From an uncultured bacterium (GTDB lineage Bacteria > Patescibacteriota > Minisyncoccia > Phycocordibacterales > CAIZLB01): a DNA stretch of 43,686 nt. The position numbers and the translations under genes are program-made. Shown here piece by piece: positions 25,037 to 32,840 of the stretch (the first letter of the stretch is position 1; each line of letters opens with the position of its first letter). A model generated the notes under the pieces. That model was given only the letters and a program-made list of their open reading frames with translations, searched no databases and was not told the origin of the DNA. The stretch covers positions 1-43,686 of the forward strand of contig CAINHC010000031.1 in assembly GCA_903848795.1 (NCBI GenBank). The letters are read 5' to 3'.

Positions 25037-26384
25037 CGTTATTTAAGTATAACACGGGTATGTTATTTTGATTAGAGTATTTTAATAATTTTTTATTTGG
25101 ATTAACAGAAATTGCATAATTTGCATATTTTAATAATGGAATATCAGAATGATGGTCACTAATTGCTATGATATTCTTTGGATTTATTTTATTATTTTCA
25201 AAATAATTAACTAGAGCATGAACCTTTCTAAGTCCATGATGTTCACCGCCCTTTATTTTTCCTGTCAGTCTTCCATCAACAACTTCAAGCTCTGTTGATA
25301 TATAATGATCAAAATTTAACTTTTCAGCAAACTTCTTAACTATAGGCTGAACTGCAGCTGATGTTAAAATCGTATAATAGTTTTCTTCTTTTAATTGATT
25401 GCCTAATGTAAGTGATTGATTATATAAATTTTTATCAAAAGTGTTGTTGTAAAAATTGTCTACATGATTATTAATAACAGAAACATCTTTATTAACAAAT
25501 TTTTTAAGTACAAACTGTAGGGCTTTTTTAGGATTACTGACTAGGCCTAATTTATATAAGGTAAACCAGATATAAATCATCGTTAAATCCATTCTGCTGA
25601 TCAAATTGTTATTTCTAAGATGTTTAATAAACAAGCCTTGAGTTTGCTCTTTAGTCAAAGTTCCGTCTAAATCTATCAGAGCAATCTTCTTATCCACAAA
25701 ATCATTATGCATCGGCGACTCAATATGAGGGTATGTCTTACCAGACAGCTTTGCAATTTCGAGCATCACCCTCTCTGTAACGAATGTACAAATCTCTTTA
25801 TTATCTTGCATCCCTTTATATTTTTCAAAATACATTGGCTTTCCAACATGAATTTCAACTACCTTTTTAATCTTTGGCTTTTTATCTCCTTTTGCCATTA
25901 CTTCGTGAGTTCCTATTATTCCAATTGGTATTATTGGAACATTATTTTCTAATGCAAATTTAGCAACTCCAGTAAAGGCTTTTAGCATTTCATCTTTTAA
26001 GTGAGATCTTGTTCCCTCAGGAAAAATACCAACCAGAGTCTTTGCTTTCAGATGAGTATGCACACCTTGCAATGCTTTTGTTTTATCATCAGCCTTTCTG
26101 TCTACTCTGATTTGCCCTGTCGCAATCATTAATATTCTCCAGTATTTACTTTCAAAAAACTTTTCTGCTGCTAAGAAGTGAATGTTTCTTGGGGCAACAG
26201 CTGCAACAGTTAAAAAGTCAAAGAAGCTCTGATGATTCATGGCAATGACGGCACCGCCTTCTTTTGGTATATTCTCAAAATCTGACGTCTTTTTAACAAG
26301 AAAGGCTTTCATAAATATCGCAGCAATTCTTCTGAGTGCGCCGTATGATAATTTTACATATTTTGAATGCGTTTCTATTCTCAT
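24993..26384 (-). CDS. Fusion of 1-acylglycerol-3-phosphate acyltransferase and HAD-IB phosphatase
   Basis: The protein is 463 aa. The N-terminal PlsC domain has the acyltransferase motifs NHQSFFD (about 50-56), ATGQIRVDRKA and GIFPEGTRSH (about 116-125). The C-terminal HAD domain, from about 232, has DLDGTLT (motif I), ILTSAAVQP (motif II) and SDHHSDIPLLKYA (motif IV). PlsC/HAD-IB fusions combine phosphatidic acid synthesis with a phosphatase whose substrate may be a phospholipid intermediate or phosphoserine-like. It is upstream of and overlaps the histidine kinase. A perfect TATAAT is 6 nt before the start. Confidence 0.9.
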   Translation of the reverse strand: MRIETHSKYVKLSYGALRRIAAIFMKAFLVKKTSDFENIPKEGGAVIAMNHQSFFDFLTVAAVAPRNIHFLAAEKFFESKYWRILMIATGQIRVDRKADDKTKALQGVHTHLKAKTLVGIFPEGTRSHLKDEMLKAFTGVAKFALENNVPIIPIGIIGTHEVMAKGDKKPKIKKVVEIHVGKPMYFEKYKGMQDNKEICTFVTERVMLEIAKLSGKTYPHIESPMHNDFVDKKIALIDLDGTLTKEQTQGLFIKHLRNNNLISRMDLTMIYIWFTLYKLGLVSNPKKALQFVLKKFVNKDVSVINNHVDNFYNNTFDKNLYNQSLTLGNQLKEENYYTILTSAAVQPIVKKFAEKLNFDHYISTELEVVDGRLTGKIKGGEHHGLRKVHALVNYFENNKINPKNIIAISDHHSDIPLLKYANYAISVNPNKKLLKYSNQNNIPVLYLNNDELFQHIKLNIINK

Positions 26385-26419
26385 ATTTTAATTATAGACC
26401 AAGATTACTTATATTAAAA
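26385..26419 (-). promoter_or_regulatory. Leaderless-type promoter of the plsC-HAD gene
   Basis: TTTTAA (26414-26419), 17 nt, TATAAT (26391-26396), 6 nt, ATG. It overlaps the last codons of the upstream plsC gene. Confidence 0.55.
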
Positions 26420-27034
26420 ATCAATCTCGTTAAACAACTTTACAACCACATCTCTAATTATTTCTGTATTTTCTGTTGGTCCTTTTGTTTTATCTATACA
26501 AAAAGAATGTCCAACATTAATAATCACTTTTCTACCTTGCTTTCGAATTGCAAAAGGCATGAGTGGTGTGTCTGTTTCCTCCGCAAGAATTGCGGCACCC
26601 CACTTGAATGGTCCAACAGTATCATCATAAAACATTTTTCCTTCTGGAAACATTGCAATTACAGCTCCACCGCGCAGGGCTTTCTTGGGTGCCTCTAAAT
26701 TTTTTGTTACACCCTTTCCATTAACAACCGTTACAACTCCCATAAGAAAATATACAAGCGGAACTATTCCGATTTTAACCATAAAATTGAGAATGGGGCT
26801 ATGAAATCTTTTGACACCCATAAATCTAAGTGGCGAAAGGGGTGACCAAAGTCCGACAGCAATTCTATAAAGGAAACTATCATAAAATCTAATATGATTT
26901 GAAATTAAAATCGCAGGCGCTCTAACACCCTTCAGGTGTTGCATATTTTTAACTTCAATCTTAAAAAACGGTCTTGATAGGCCTAAGATTATGAACCATG
27001 CGAAGAATTGTGTGATTTTTGAAAATGTATTCAT
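26414..27034 (-). CDS. plsC: PlsC-family acyltransferase
   Basis: The protein is 206 aa. Motifs are SNHIRFYDSF (HxxxxD, about 45-54), and MFPEGKMFYDD (about 127-137) in place of the usual FPEGTRS. A hydrophobic N-terminal helix likely associates it with the membrane. It is compact compared with the fusion paralogue downstream; the two may act on different acceptors or positions. It is 29 bp upstream of the plsC-HAD start. Confidence 0.88.
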   Translation of the reverse strand: MNTFSKITQFFAWFIILGLSRPFFKIEVKNMQHLKGVRAPAILISNHIRFYDSFLYRIAVGLWSPLSPLRFMGVKRFHSPILNFMVKIGIVPLVYFLMGVVTVVNGKGVTKNLEAPKKALRGGAVIAMFPEGKMFYDDTVGPFKWGAAILAEETDTPLMPFAIRKQGRKVIINVGHSFCIDKTKGPTENTEIIRDVVVKLFNEIDF

Positions 27035-27044
27035 GATTATTTTG

Positions 27045-27076
27045 ATAAAAAAATAGATGACTTTTAAAGGTCATCA
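27045..27076 (-). terminator. Terminator before plsC
   Basis: On the minus strand GATGAC-CTTTAAAA-GTCATC is followed by TATTTTTTTATC. It ends transcripts arriving from the M16 gene. Confidence 0.7.
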
Positions 27077-27236
27077 ATTTTAGACACTGATATTGTTCGT
27101 TAGCGGGCTAATTGTTGGTTGATTTGTTCTGATTAAACTATCTGTTTTCACGGTGATTTTATATTAACACATATTATTAAAATATGCAAGTTTCTTATTT
27201 ATTTTCAATATTTTCTATCTGAATAGGCTAATTTGA

Positions 27237-28454
27237 TCAATTTTTAAAGATGTTCTTCACATATTTTGTAAAATCCTCTAAAGATAACTTTTTGACAGAG
27301 TTAATAAAATCTTCGATTGTATATAGACTGTCCCCATTATTTAATAGATAATCCTGATTAAAGAATAGGAAATCGTCTGAGACCTTCTCTTCATTCCCGA
27401 GTGAATCATAGACTAAAGAAAGCAACATACTTTTTGAAGCCTCAAATACGTCCATAGATATATTTTCATTTTGTAGATCTTTTACAATTTTTAAATACTC
27501 CTTTCTAGCAGGCTCCCTATTCTTCTTTGAAACATCATACGTTATATATAAAACAGAAAAGTTTTTGAAGATCTGACAATAGTTATTAACAAAATATACC
27601 AATTGTTTTTCAAGTCTCATCTTTTGATTACAGACCGAAGACCAGTTGTAAGCTAAATACCCCTTTAAAACACTTAAAAATACATCATCGGCTATTCTAT
27701 TTGAGTTGTTTAAACATATACCAAAAATCTGTGTATTTTTAATTACAAATTCAAACATTTTGGATTCTAGCTTTTCTTCAATAATAGGTTTTTTCAGCTC
27801 TTTTGTTTTATAGATTATTGGCTTATTAGATAAATAAGAAAATATATTATTTACAGAATCTTTATCTAATGGCTTTGATGAAGCAGTAGATATTGATGGA
27901 TTAATGTAGTATGTGTCAATATAGTCTTTTATATCCTGAAGAGAAATATTTTTAATGCTTTTTTCAGTACCTAAAATACTGTGCTTGTATGGTTTTAATT
28001 TGCCATATAACCTTACGCATTCAGTTAACGCTTTATCAAAATTTACAGATACAGAATCTTCTTTGTCTTGCAAAATTTCTGTTGATATGACTTCTATTTC
28101 TTTGAGAATACTCTCTTTTTTAATATTTAAATTTAATGCTTGTATAAGTTCCTTAGCAATTTCCTCGACAGATAATATATAACTTGATGCTATGTAAGTA
28201 GTTCTTTCCTTTTCTGTAAAAGCATTAATAAAAAGCCCTTTTTTCTCTCTTTCTATATGTATCTTGTCTTTTTCATCTACATGTAATACTAGATGTTCTA
28301 CCAAATGGGATAGTCCCTCCTTTTTTTTTGAATCATTAGCTGATCCAACATTAAAACGCATTAAAACTGTATTTTTAATTAAGAGTGGAGAAGTTATTTC
28401 AAAAAAAATCTTATCTCCAAATTCATGTTTTGTATAATTGTTGGGTGTTATCAT
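27237..28454 (-). CDS. M16-family zinc metallopeptidase
   Basis: The protein is 405 aa, the size of a half (M16B/PqqL-like) subunit. The inverted zinc motif HxxEH is LSHLVEHLVLH (His49/His53 region), with the downstream Glu ligand in EIEVISTEILQ. A C-terminal M16 domain follows from about 200. Family members cleave peptides or leaders, often as homo- or heterodimers; only one gene is seen. The promoter fits the leaderless pattern exactly. Its location near the aaRS-like operon (3 kb away, with hisS between) makes a peptide-processing link conceivable but unproven. Confidence 0.85.
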   Translation of the reverse strand: MITPNNYTKHEFGDKIFFEITSPLLIKNTVLMRFNVGSANDSKKKEGLSHLVEHLVLHVDEKDKIHIEREKKGLFINAFTEKERTTYIASSYILSVEEIAKELIQALNLNIKKESILKEIEVISTEILQDKEDSVSVNFDKALTECVRLYGKLKPYKHSILGTEKSIKNISLQDIKDYIDTYYINPSISTASSKPLDKDSVNNIFSYLSNKPIIYKTKELKKPIIEEKLESKMFEFVIKNTQIFGICLNNSNRIADDVFLSVLKGYLAYNWSSVCNQKMRLEKQLVYFVNNYCQIFKNFSVLYITYDVSKKNREPARKEYLKIVKDLQNENISMDVFEASKSMLLSLVYDSLGNEEKVSDDFLFFNQDYLLNNGDSLYTIEDFINSVKKLSLEDFTKYVKNIFKN

Positions 28455-28489
28455 TGTTGAATTATAGTTTAACTTACAACATATATCAA
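28455..28489 (-). promoter_or_regulatory. Leaderless-type promoter of the M16 gene
   Basis: TTGATA (28484-28489), 17 nt, TATAAT (28461-28466), 6 nt (TCAACA), ATG. It is the closest to consensus in the window. Confidence 0.75.
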
Positions 28490-28503
28490 TTGTATTTAAA
28501 TAT

Positions 28504-28549
28504 AAAAAGTGGCAAGCAGAGGAACGTTGTGTCCATACTTACCACTCTT
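28504..28549 (-). terminator. Terminator of the 25-aa gene
   Basis: Minus strand AGTGGTAAG / CTTGCCACT stem (one wobble) across a loop of about 24 nt, followed by TTTTTATA. Confidence 0.7.
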
Positions 28550-28566
28550 GAATGAAATCGGGCGAA

Positions 28567-28644
28567 TTAACGCCCACGGGTGAATCCCTTGCTGGGTTTC
28601 GGGGTTGGGCGTGGTTGCGCCTTAACCTTGGTGTCTTTGGCCAT
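28567..28644 (-). CDS. 25-aa basic, proline-rich small protein
   Basis: The ORF begins MAKDTKVKAQPRPTPKPSKG and ends in TRGR, with no acidic residue after Asp4. It has an excellent Shine-Dalgarno (AAGGAG, 8 nt before ATG), a near-consensus promoter about 80 nt upstream and a private terminator. It is too short for routine gene calling but has every element of a real gene. The peptide is strongly cationic and predicted disordered. It could be an RNA-binding or ribosome-associated peptide. The function is unknown. Confidence 0.65.
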   Translation of the reverse strand: MAKDTKVKAQPRPTPKPSKGFTRGR

Positions 28645-28700
28645 TGTCTTATTCTCCTTTCTAATTGGTTAGATCGAAAACTGAATGTTCTCGTCTGCTC

Positions 28701-28731
28701 ATTATCATGTACCTCATCCTCTTGTTGTCAA
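28701..28731 (-). promoter_or_regulatory. Strong promoter of the 25-aa gene
   Basis: TTGACA (28726-28731) and TGATAAT (28701-28707), spacer 18-19 nt. It gives a leader of about 50 nt. Confidence 0.65.
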
Positions 28732-28736
28732 TTTTT

Positions 28737-29558
28737 TTACTTATTATTCCTTTTATAATTTAAGGTCACATCCCTATTGGGCTTGATTTTTACATATTCA
28801 ACTCCTAAAGCAACCTTATACAAAGTCTCTAGACCCCGACTAGTATCCTTATGATGGAATTGGGGCTTCCACTTTAAATCGGCTAATGAATCACTGATTG
28901 TAAGTATCGTCCCCATTTCGACCTTTCTATACTCAGCAACAGCAAACAATGCAGATAATTCCATTTCTACTGTAGCAACGCCCTCTTTTTGATATTGCCG
29001 AGCCTCTTCTACAGTTTCTCTATATGGAGCATCAATAGTCCAGCTTGTTCCAATTGAATATTTTTCGCCAATATTTTCTAGTGCGGTCTTAATATTTGCG
29101 GTTAAGATTTTTGAAGCGTAACTATATTTAGAGGATTTTGCATAATGATGAGATACACCTTCATCCCTTATTGCACGATCACAAACAACTAAATTACCTA
29201 TCTTTAAATACTTTTGTAAAGCCCCAGCCGTGCCAATTGAAATGAATTCTTTAACTCCAAAGGCAATCAGCTCTTCCATTAGTGTGATAACTGCAGGTGC
29301 GCCAATGCCAAATCTTCCCGCAACCGCTATTTGCCCATTTGAGTCATCCAATATATACATTTCCCTGAAGCCTTCTATTTTAGTAACTTCATGTTGCGCA
29401 AGTATATAATTAAAAAAACTTTTGGAATAGCAAAAGATAACTCTTTTAGGTGCTTTGAAGCTTGGATATTTTCCAATCTTTTTTAGATACTTCAAAAAAT
29501 CCTTCGGATTAAATAATGCATCCTCAGCGTGTTTATTTTTAAAATTTGGAAATGTCAT
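28737..29558 (-). CDS. Nucleoside phosphorylase (PNP/UDP family)
   Basis: The protein is 273 aa. The phosphate- and ribose-binding segments are GRFGIGAPAVITLMEEL (about 81-97) and ISIGTAGALQ (about 106-115). EMELSALFAVA (about 199-209) with the downstream SDSLAD supplies the ribose- and base-binding residues. It most resembles uridine phosphorylase-like members; MTA/SAH nucleosidases share the fold. It salvages nucleosides to base plus ribose-1-phosphate. TAAAAT lies 6 nt before ATG. Confidence 0.88.
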   Translation of the reverse strand: MTFPNFKNKHAEDALFNPKDFLKYLKKIGKYPSFKAPKRVIFCYSKSFFNYILAQHEVTKIEGFREMYILDDSNGQIAVAGRFGIGAPAVITLMEELIAFGVKEFISIGTAGALQKYLKIGNLVVCDRAIRDEGVSHHYAKSSKYSYASKILTANIKTALENIGEKYSIGTSWTIDAPYRETVEEARQYQKEGVATVEMELSALFAVAEYRKVEMGTILTISDSLADLKWKPQFHHKDTSRGLETLYKVALGVEYVKIKPNRDVTLNYKRNNK

Positions 29559-29594
29559 GTAATTATTTTATGTTCGTTAAATAATAAGTAGATC

Positions 29595-30140
29595 TTATTC
29601 CTTCCACTCCCTATCCAAAAGACTCCAAATAAGCGTATCGTCATAGGAATCTTCTGACTTATGGTCCTCTCTTAGTGTACCGTCAAGCGTAAAACCAAGT
29701 CTCTTTGGAATAGCAGAGTTTTTTATGTTTAAGCTTCTGCATCTTATTACAATTCTATGAAGGCCGAGTTCCTTAAATCCATATTTGATTGATGTCCTAA
29801 CACATTCTGTCATCAAACCTCTCCCTTCAAATTCTGAGCTTAACCAATATCCAATTTCTCCCTGCTTGTCTTTATCATTTATACTAATAAAACCAACAGA
29901 TGCAATCCACTTGCCTTCATACTTTGCATAAAAAGAAGCCGCTTCTTTTTTTTCAAATTTTGCAATTCTCTCAATTATGTTATTTTCTATGTCTGTTGCT
30001 GATGTTGTTTTATCAACCCAAGCTAGCCATTCTCTTAAATGTTTTCTGTCTTTATCTATAATCTCATAAATATTTTGAGATTCCTCTGTTGTGGGTATTG
30101 TAAGAGATAATTTGTCGTTTATTTTTATTTCGAATGTCAT
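29595..30140 (-). CDS. GNAT acetyltransferase, RimJ/RimL-like
   Basis: The protein is 181 aa. REWLAWVDKTTSATDIENNI and GEIGYWLSSEFEGRGLMTEC (about 94-113) form the acetyl-CoA site. LGLHRIVIRCRSLNIKNSAI and LGFTLDGTLRE are typical of RimL-type acetyltransferases. The probable role is N-terminal acetylation of a ribosomal protein, or amine detoxification. It lies between hisS and the nucleoside phosphorylase on the same strand. Confidence 0.85.
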   Translation of the reverse strand: MTFEIKINDKLSLTIPTTEESQNIYEIIDKDRKHLREWLAWVDKTTSATDIENNIIERIAKFEKKEAASFYAKYEGKWIASVGFISINDKDKQGEIGYWLSSEFEGRGLMTECVRTSIKYGFKELGLHRIVIRCRSLNIKNSAIPKRLGFTLDGTLREDHKSEDSYDDTLIWSLLDREWKE

Positions 30141-30197
30141 TTTATTATGTGTTGTACGTTTTTATCTTTCTTATTTTTGCACAGTTTAGTCTTGTCG

Positions 30198-31547
30198 CTA
30201 CACCCTCAACCTCGCCACCAACTCCTGCTCGCCCACCAATTCCTGTTCACCAGAAACCATATCCTTGAGCATATATTTACCAGCTGACAATTCATCATCC
30301 CCTATCAAAATAACATAAGGAATTTCTAGCTTATTCGCATATGCAAGTTTTACCTTTGGCTTAACATCATCAAAATAGACTTCCGTTGGAACTCCTGCAT
30401 CACGCAATTTTGACGCAATACTAAATGGGACTTCCATGTTTTCGATCATTGGAATAACAAGAACTTTAGTTGGAGTAGAAGCTCCAGCTGCCGCATCAAT
30501 TATTCCAGCGTCTTTGAGCTGTGAAAACAATCTGGTTAGTCCAATTGATATCCCAACTCCAGGGAATTTCTTGTCTGAATACTTCTCTGCTAAGTTATCA
30601 AATCTTCCTCCGGAGCAAACTGATCCCACCTGAGGATAATCAGTCAGCTTAGTCTCATATACAGTTCCCGTGTAATAATCAAGCCCTCTTGCAATTGATA
30701 AGTCTATGGAAATATTCTTATCTGGTATGCCAAATAGTTTGATGTTTTTTATAACTTTACTAAGCTCCTCCACACCTGCATCAAACAGCTCACTCCTGGT
30801 TATTAACTTATCAGATAGACCTGCAATAGTGTACAACACATCTTCATTTGATCCTTTTATGTTAATAAAATTAAAGAGACCTGGTAGAACATTTTCTGGA
30901 ACACCAATTTCAACTAGCATTTTTGAAACCTCCTCTTTTCCAATCTTATCCAGCTTATCAATCGTACGCATTATCTCCACGCCAAGTTCCGCAACACCCA
31001 TTGATTCAAGAAGGCCGTTTATAATTTTGCGATTATTTATCTTAATCATAAAAGGACCAAAATCCAATTTAGAAAATACGGAGTAAATTATACTTGGAAT
31101 TTCGGCGTCATTCATTAGAGAAAGTGTCTCTCTGCCGATGATATCAATATCACATTGATAAAATTCCCGAAAACGGCCCTTCTGTGGACGCTCTCCCCGA
31201 TAGACCTTTGCAATTTGTGATCTTCTGAATGGAAAAACCAAATCTTGCTGATGTTCAGCAACGTATCTTGCTAGTGGAATTGTAAGATCAAATCGGAGTG
31301 ACAAATCATTGTCCCCTTTATTGAATCTATAGATTTGCTTTTCAGTTTCTCCACCCGCCTTTGCAAGTAGTACCTCCGACCTTTCAATTGCTGGAGTATC
31401 AATAGAAATAAAACCGAACTGTTTGTAAGTTAGGGCAATTATGTCCTTCATTCTATCGAATGCCATTTGATCTTTTGGAGTAAGCTCCATGAATCCGGGA
31501 AGAACAGCGGTTATTATATTGTCGTCTTTGTTAGTTTCATTAGACAT
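30198..31547 (-). CDS. hisS: Histidyl-tRNA synthetase
   Basis: The protein is 449 aa from the ATG at 31545-31547. An upstream in-frame extension (to 31685, with CPVC) is open, but I reject it because the identical 57-bp sequence upstream of proS has a stop in that frame. Class II motifs: motif 2 at VYRGERPQKGRFREFYQCDI (about 118-137); HisRS-specific LSIARGLDYYTGTVYET (about 281-297) and GGRFDNLAEKYS. The C-terminal anticodon domain ends with a small tandem duplication GEQELVGEQELV. Confidence 0.94.
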   Translation of the reverse strand: MSNETNKDDNIITAVLPGFMELTPKDQMAFDRMKDIIALTYKQFGFISIDTPAIERSEVLLAKAGGETEKQIYRFNKGDNDLSLRFDLTIPLARYVAEHQQDLVFPFRRSQIAKVYRGERPQKGRFREFYQCDIDIIGRETLSLMNDAEIPSIIYSVFSKLDFGPFMIKINNRKIINGLLESMGVAELGVEIMRTIDKLDKIGKEEVSKMLVEIGVPENVLPGLFNFINIKGSNEDVLYTIAGLSDKLITRSELFDAGVEELSKVIKNIKLFGIPDKNISIDLSIARGLDYYTGTVYETKLTDYPQVGSVCSGGRFDNLAEKYSDKKFPGVGISIGLTRLFSQLKDAGIIDAAAGASTPTKVLVIPMIENMEVPFSIASKLRDAGVPTEVYFDDVKPKVKLAYANKLEIPYVILIGDDELSAGKYMLKDMVSGEQELVGEQELVARLRV

Positions 31548-31587
31548 GTGATTATAATAGTATAAATATGGGTTTGGAGCAATTTTT
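31531..31587 (-). repeat. 57-bp promoter/start-codon duplication, hisS copy
   Basis: It is identical base for base to 42740-42796 upstream of proS. It spans TTGCTC, the 17-nt spacer, TATTAT, 6 nt, ATG and the first codons (MSNET). A third, degenerate copy lies at 37880-37905. Confidence 0.9.
31548..31582 (-). promoter_or_regulatory. Leaderless-type promoter of hisS
   Basis: TTGCTC (31577-31582), 17 nt, TATTAT (31554-31559), 6 nt (AATCAC), ATG. Confidence 0.7.
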
Positions 31588-31709
31588 TGAATTTCTTCTT
31601 CCATAAGACTCATTAGTATTGTTTGAAATCTACATACAGGGCATACACTTAGTCTTTCCCTGTCACAATTGATACCAACAATCAATACACCTACACTAAT
31701 GAATGGGTA

Positions 31710-32828
31710 TTAAGGATAGGTTTCAATATTCTTTAGTCTGGGATATATGATAGAGTTTTTAATATCATCACGGCACAAACTCCAAGTGATAAATCTTTCA
31801 ATACCCATACCAAAACCAGAGGTTGTCTTATACCCCCGAACGTTCCTTAAATTAATATACCATTCGTATGGTTTGATATCTATATTCTGTCTAGATAGTG
31901 ACAAAATCATTTCTTGCGTGTTGTCTTGTCTTTGCCCACATCCAACTATTTCACCACCAAAAGAACCAGATACAATAGGTGGAAAAATTAAGTCTGCATT
32001 GATTACTTTATTTGGATTAGTTTCATCTGGTTTTTGATAAAACGGCACTCTATCACGATCGTAGTTTTTAATCCAAAAAGGAGTTGTGAATTTGAATATT
32101 TCAGATATTTTTATTTCTCCTTCAGCTAAGATGTCACGTCCAGATTCGGTGATTTTTACTAAATTATCATTACCGCTTTTGACTAATGATTCAAATGCTT
32201 CGTCAAAAGTAATCTCTGGAAATTTTTCTAACGCCAATAATCTCATGAGTGATTCCTTTGTCATTTTTACATCTAAACTTAACCTCTCTAATATATTGGG
32301 CATACAGAGTAGTTGTTCTGATAGACTTTTAATGTATTTTTCTATTACTGGAATTAATTCCTTTAAAGTAACGGAGAACTCGGCTTCACAATGAAAAAAT
32401 TGATTTAAATGTCTTTTGTCTGGGTCTTCTCCTCGCATCGATGGTAAATAACAGTAGACTTTTTCAATTTTATTGAGCAACAAAGGTTCAAAACCAAACT
32501 GTGAAGAATCAACTAAATTTGAATTATACTTACCAAATTTAATTGGAATTGCTTCTGAGTTTGATCCAAGACCTGCAGGAGATGAAATACTCTGAGTAAG
32601 CATGAATAAATCAATATTTTTTGCTTCGCACTCAATGCTAAAATAATAATCAGATATCATCTTAATGTAATGTCTTAATGTTATAAGAGCTCGAAAGTAT
32701 TCACTTCTTGTCAATTCTAAATAGTGAGTCTTTGGGTTGTATTCGGGTAGTTTGTAGGGTTCTGACGTGATACTTTTGAATATTGAATCGTCCTTTTTAA
32801 TCAGCTTTTTTAAATAAACTGGTATCAT
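31710..32828 (-). CDS. AsnRS/AspRS-like synthetase core without anticodon-binding domain
   Basis: The protein is 372 aa, the last gene of the six-gene operon. It is a class IIb catalytic core. SPAGLGSNSEAIPIKFG (about 83-99) and DSSQFGFEPLLLNK precede motif 2, MRGEDPDKRHLNQFFHCEAE (about 130-149). Motif 3 is SGFGMGIERFITW (about 336-348). ATP-site Arg and Glu residues are kept, so amino acid activation is plausible. The N-terminal OB-fold that AsnRS and AspRS use for the anticodon is absent; the protein starts close to motif 1. The archaeal asparagine synthetase related to AsnRS is a known precedent. Because asnB is in this genome, a specialised amide- or ester-forming role is likelier than free Asn supply. 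Confidence 0.85.
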   Translation of the reverse strand: MIPVYLKKLIKKDDSIFKSITSEPYKLPEYNPKTHYLELTRSEYFRALITLRHYIKMISDYYFSIECEAKNIDLFMLTQSISSPAGLGSNSEAIPIKFGKYNSNLVDSSQFGFEPLLLNKIEKVYCYLPSMRGEDPDKRHLNQFFHCEAEFSVTLKELIPVIEKYIKSLSEQLLCMPNILERLSLDVKMTKESLMRLLALEKFPEITFDEAFESLVKSGNDNLVKITESGRDILAEGEIKISEIFKFTTPFWIKNYDRDRVPFYQKPDETNPNKVINADLIFPPIVSGSFGGEIVGCGQRQDNTQEMILSLSRQNIDIKPYEWYINLRNVRGYKTTSGFGMGIERFITWSLCRDDIKNSIIYPRLKNIETYP

Positions 32829-32840
32829 TTTATTGTAAAA

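Noticed and set aside
31548-31685. N-terminal extension of HisRS with a CPVC motif
   Set aside because: The extension covers the hisS promoter. The same 57-bp DNA at proS has an in-frame TGA just upstream, so the reading frame is not conserved, and HisRS families start near the inner ATG.
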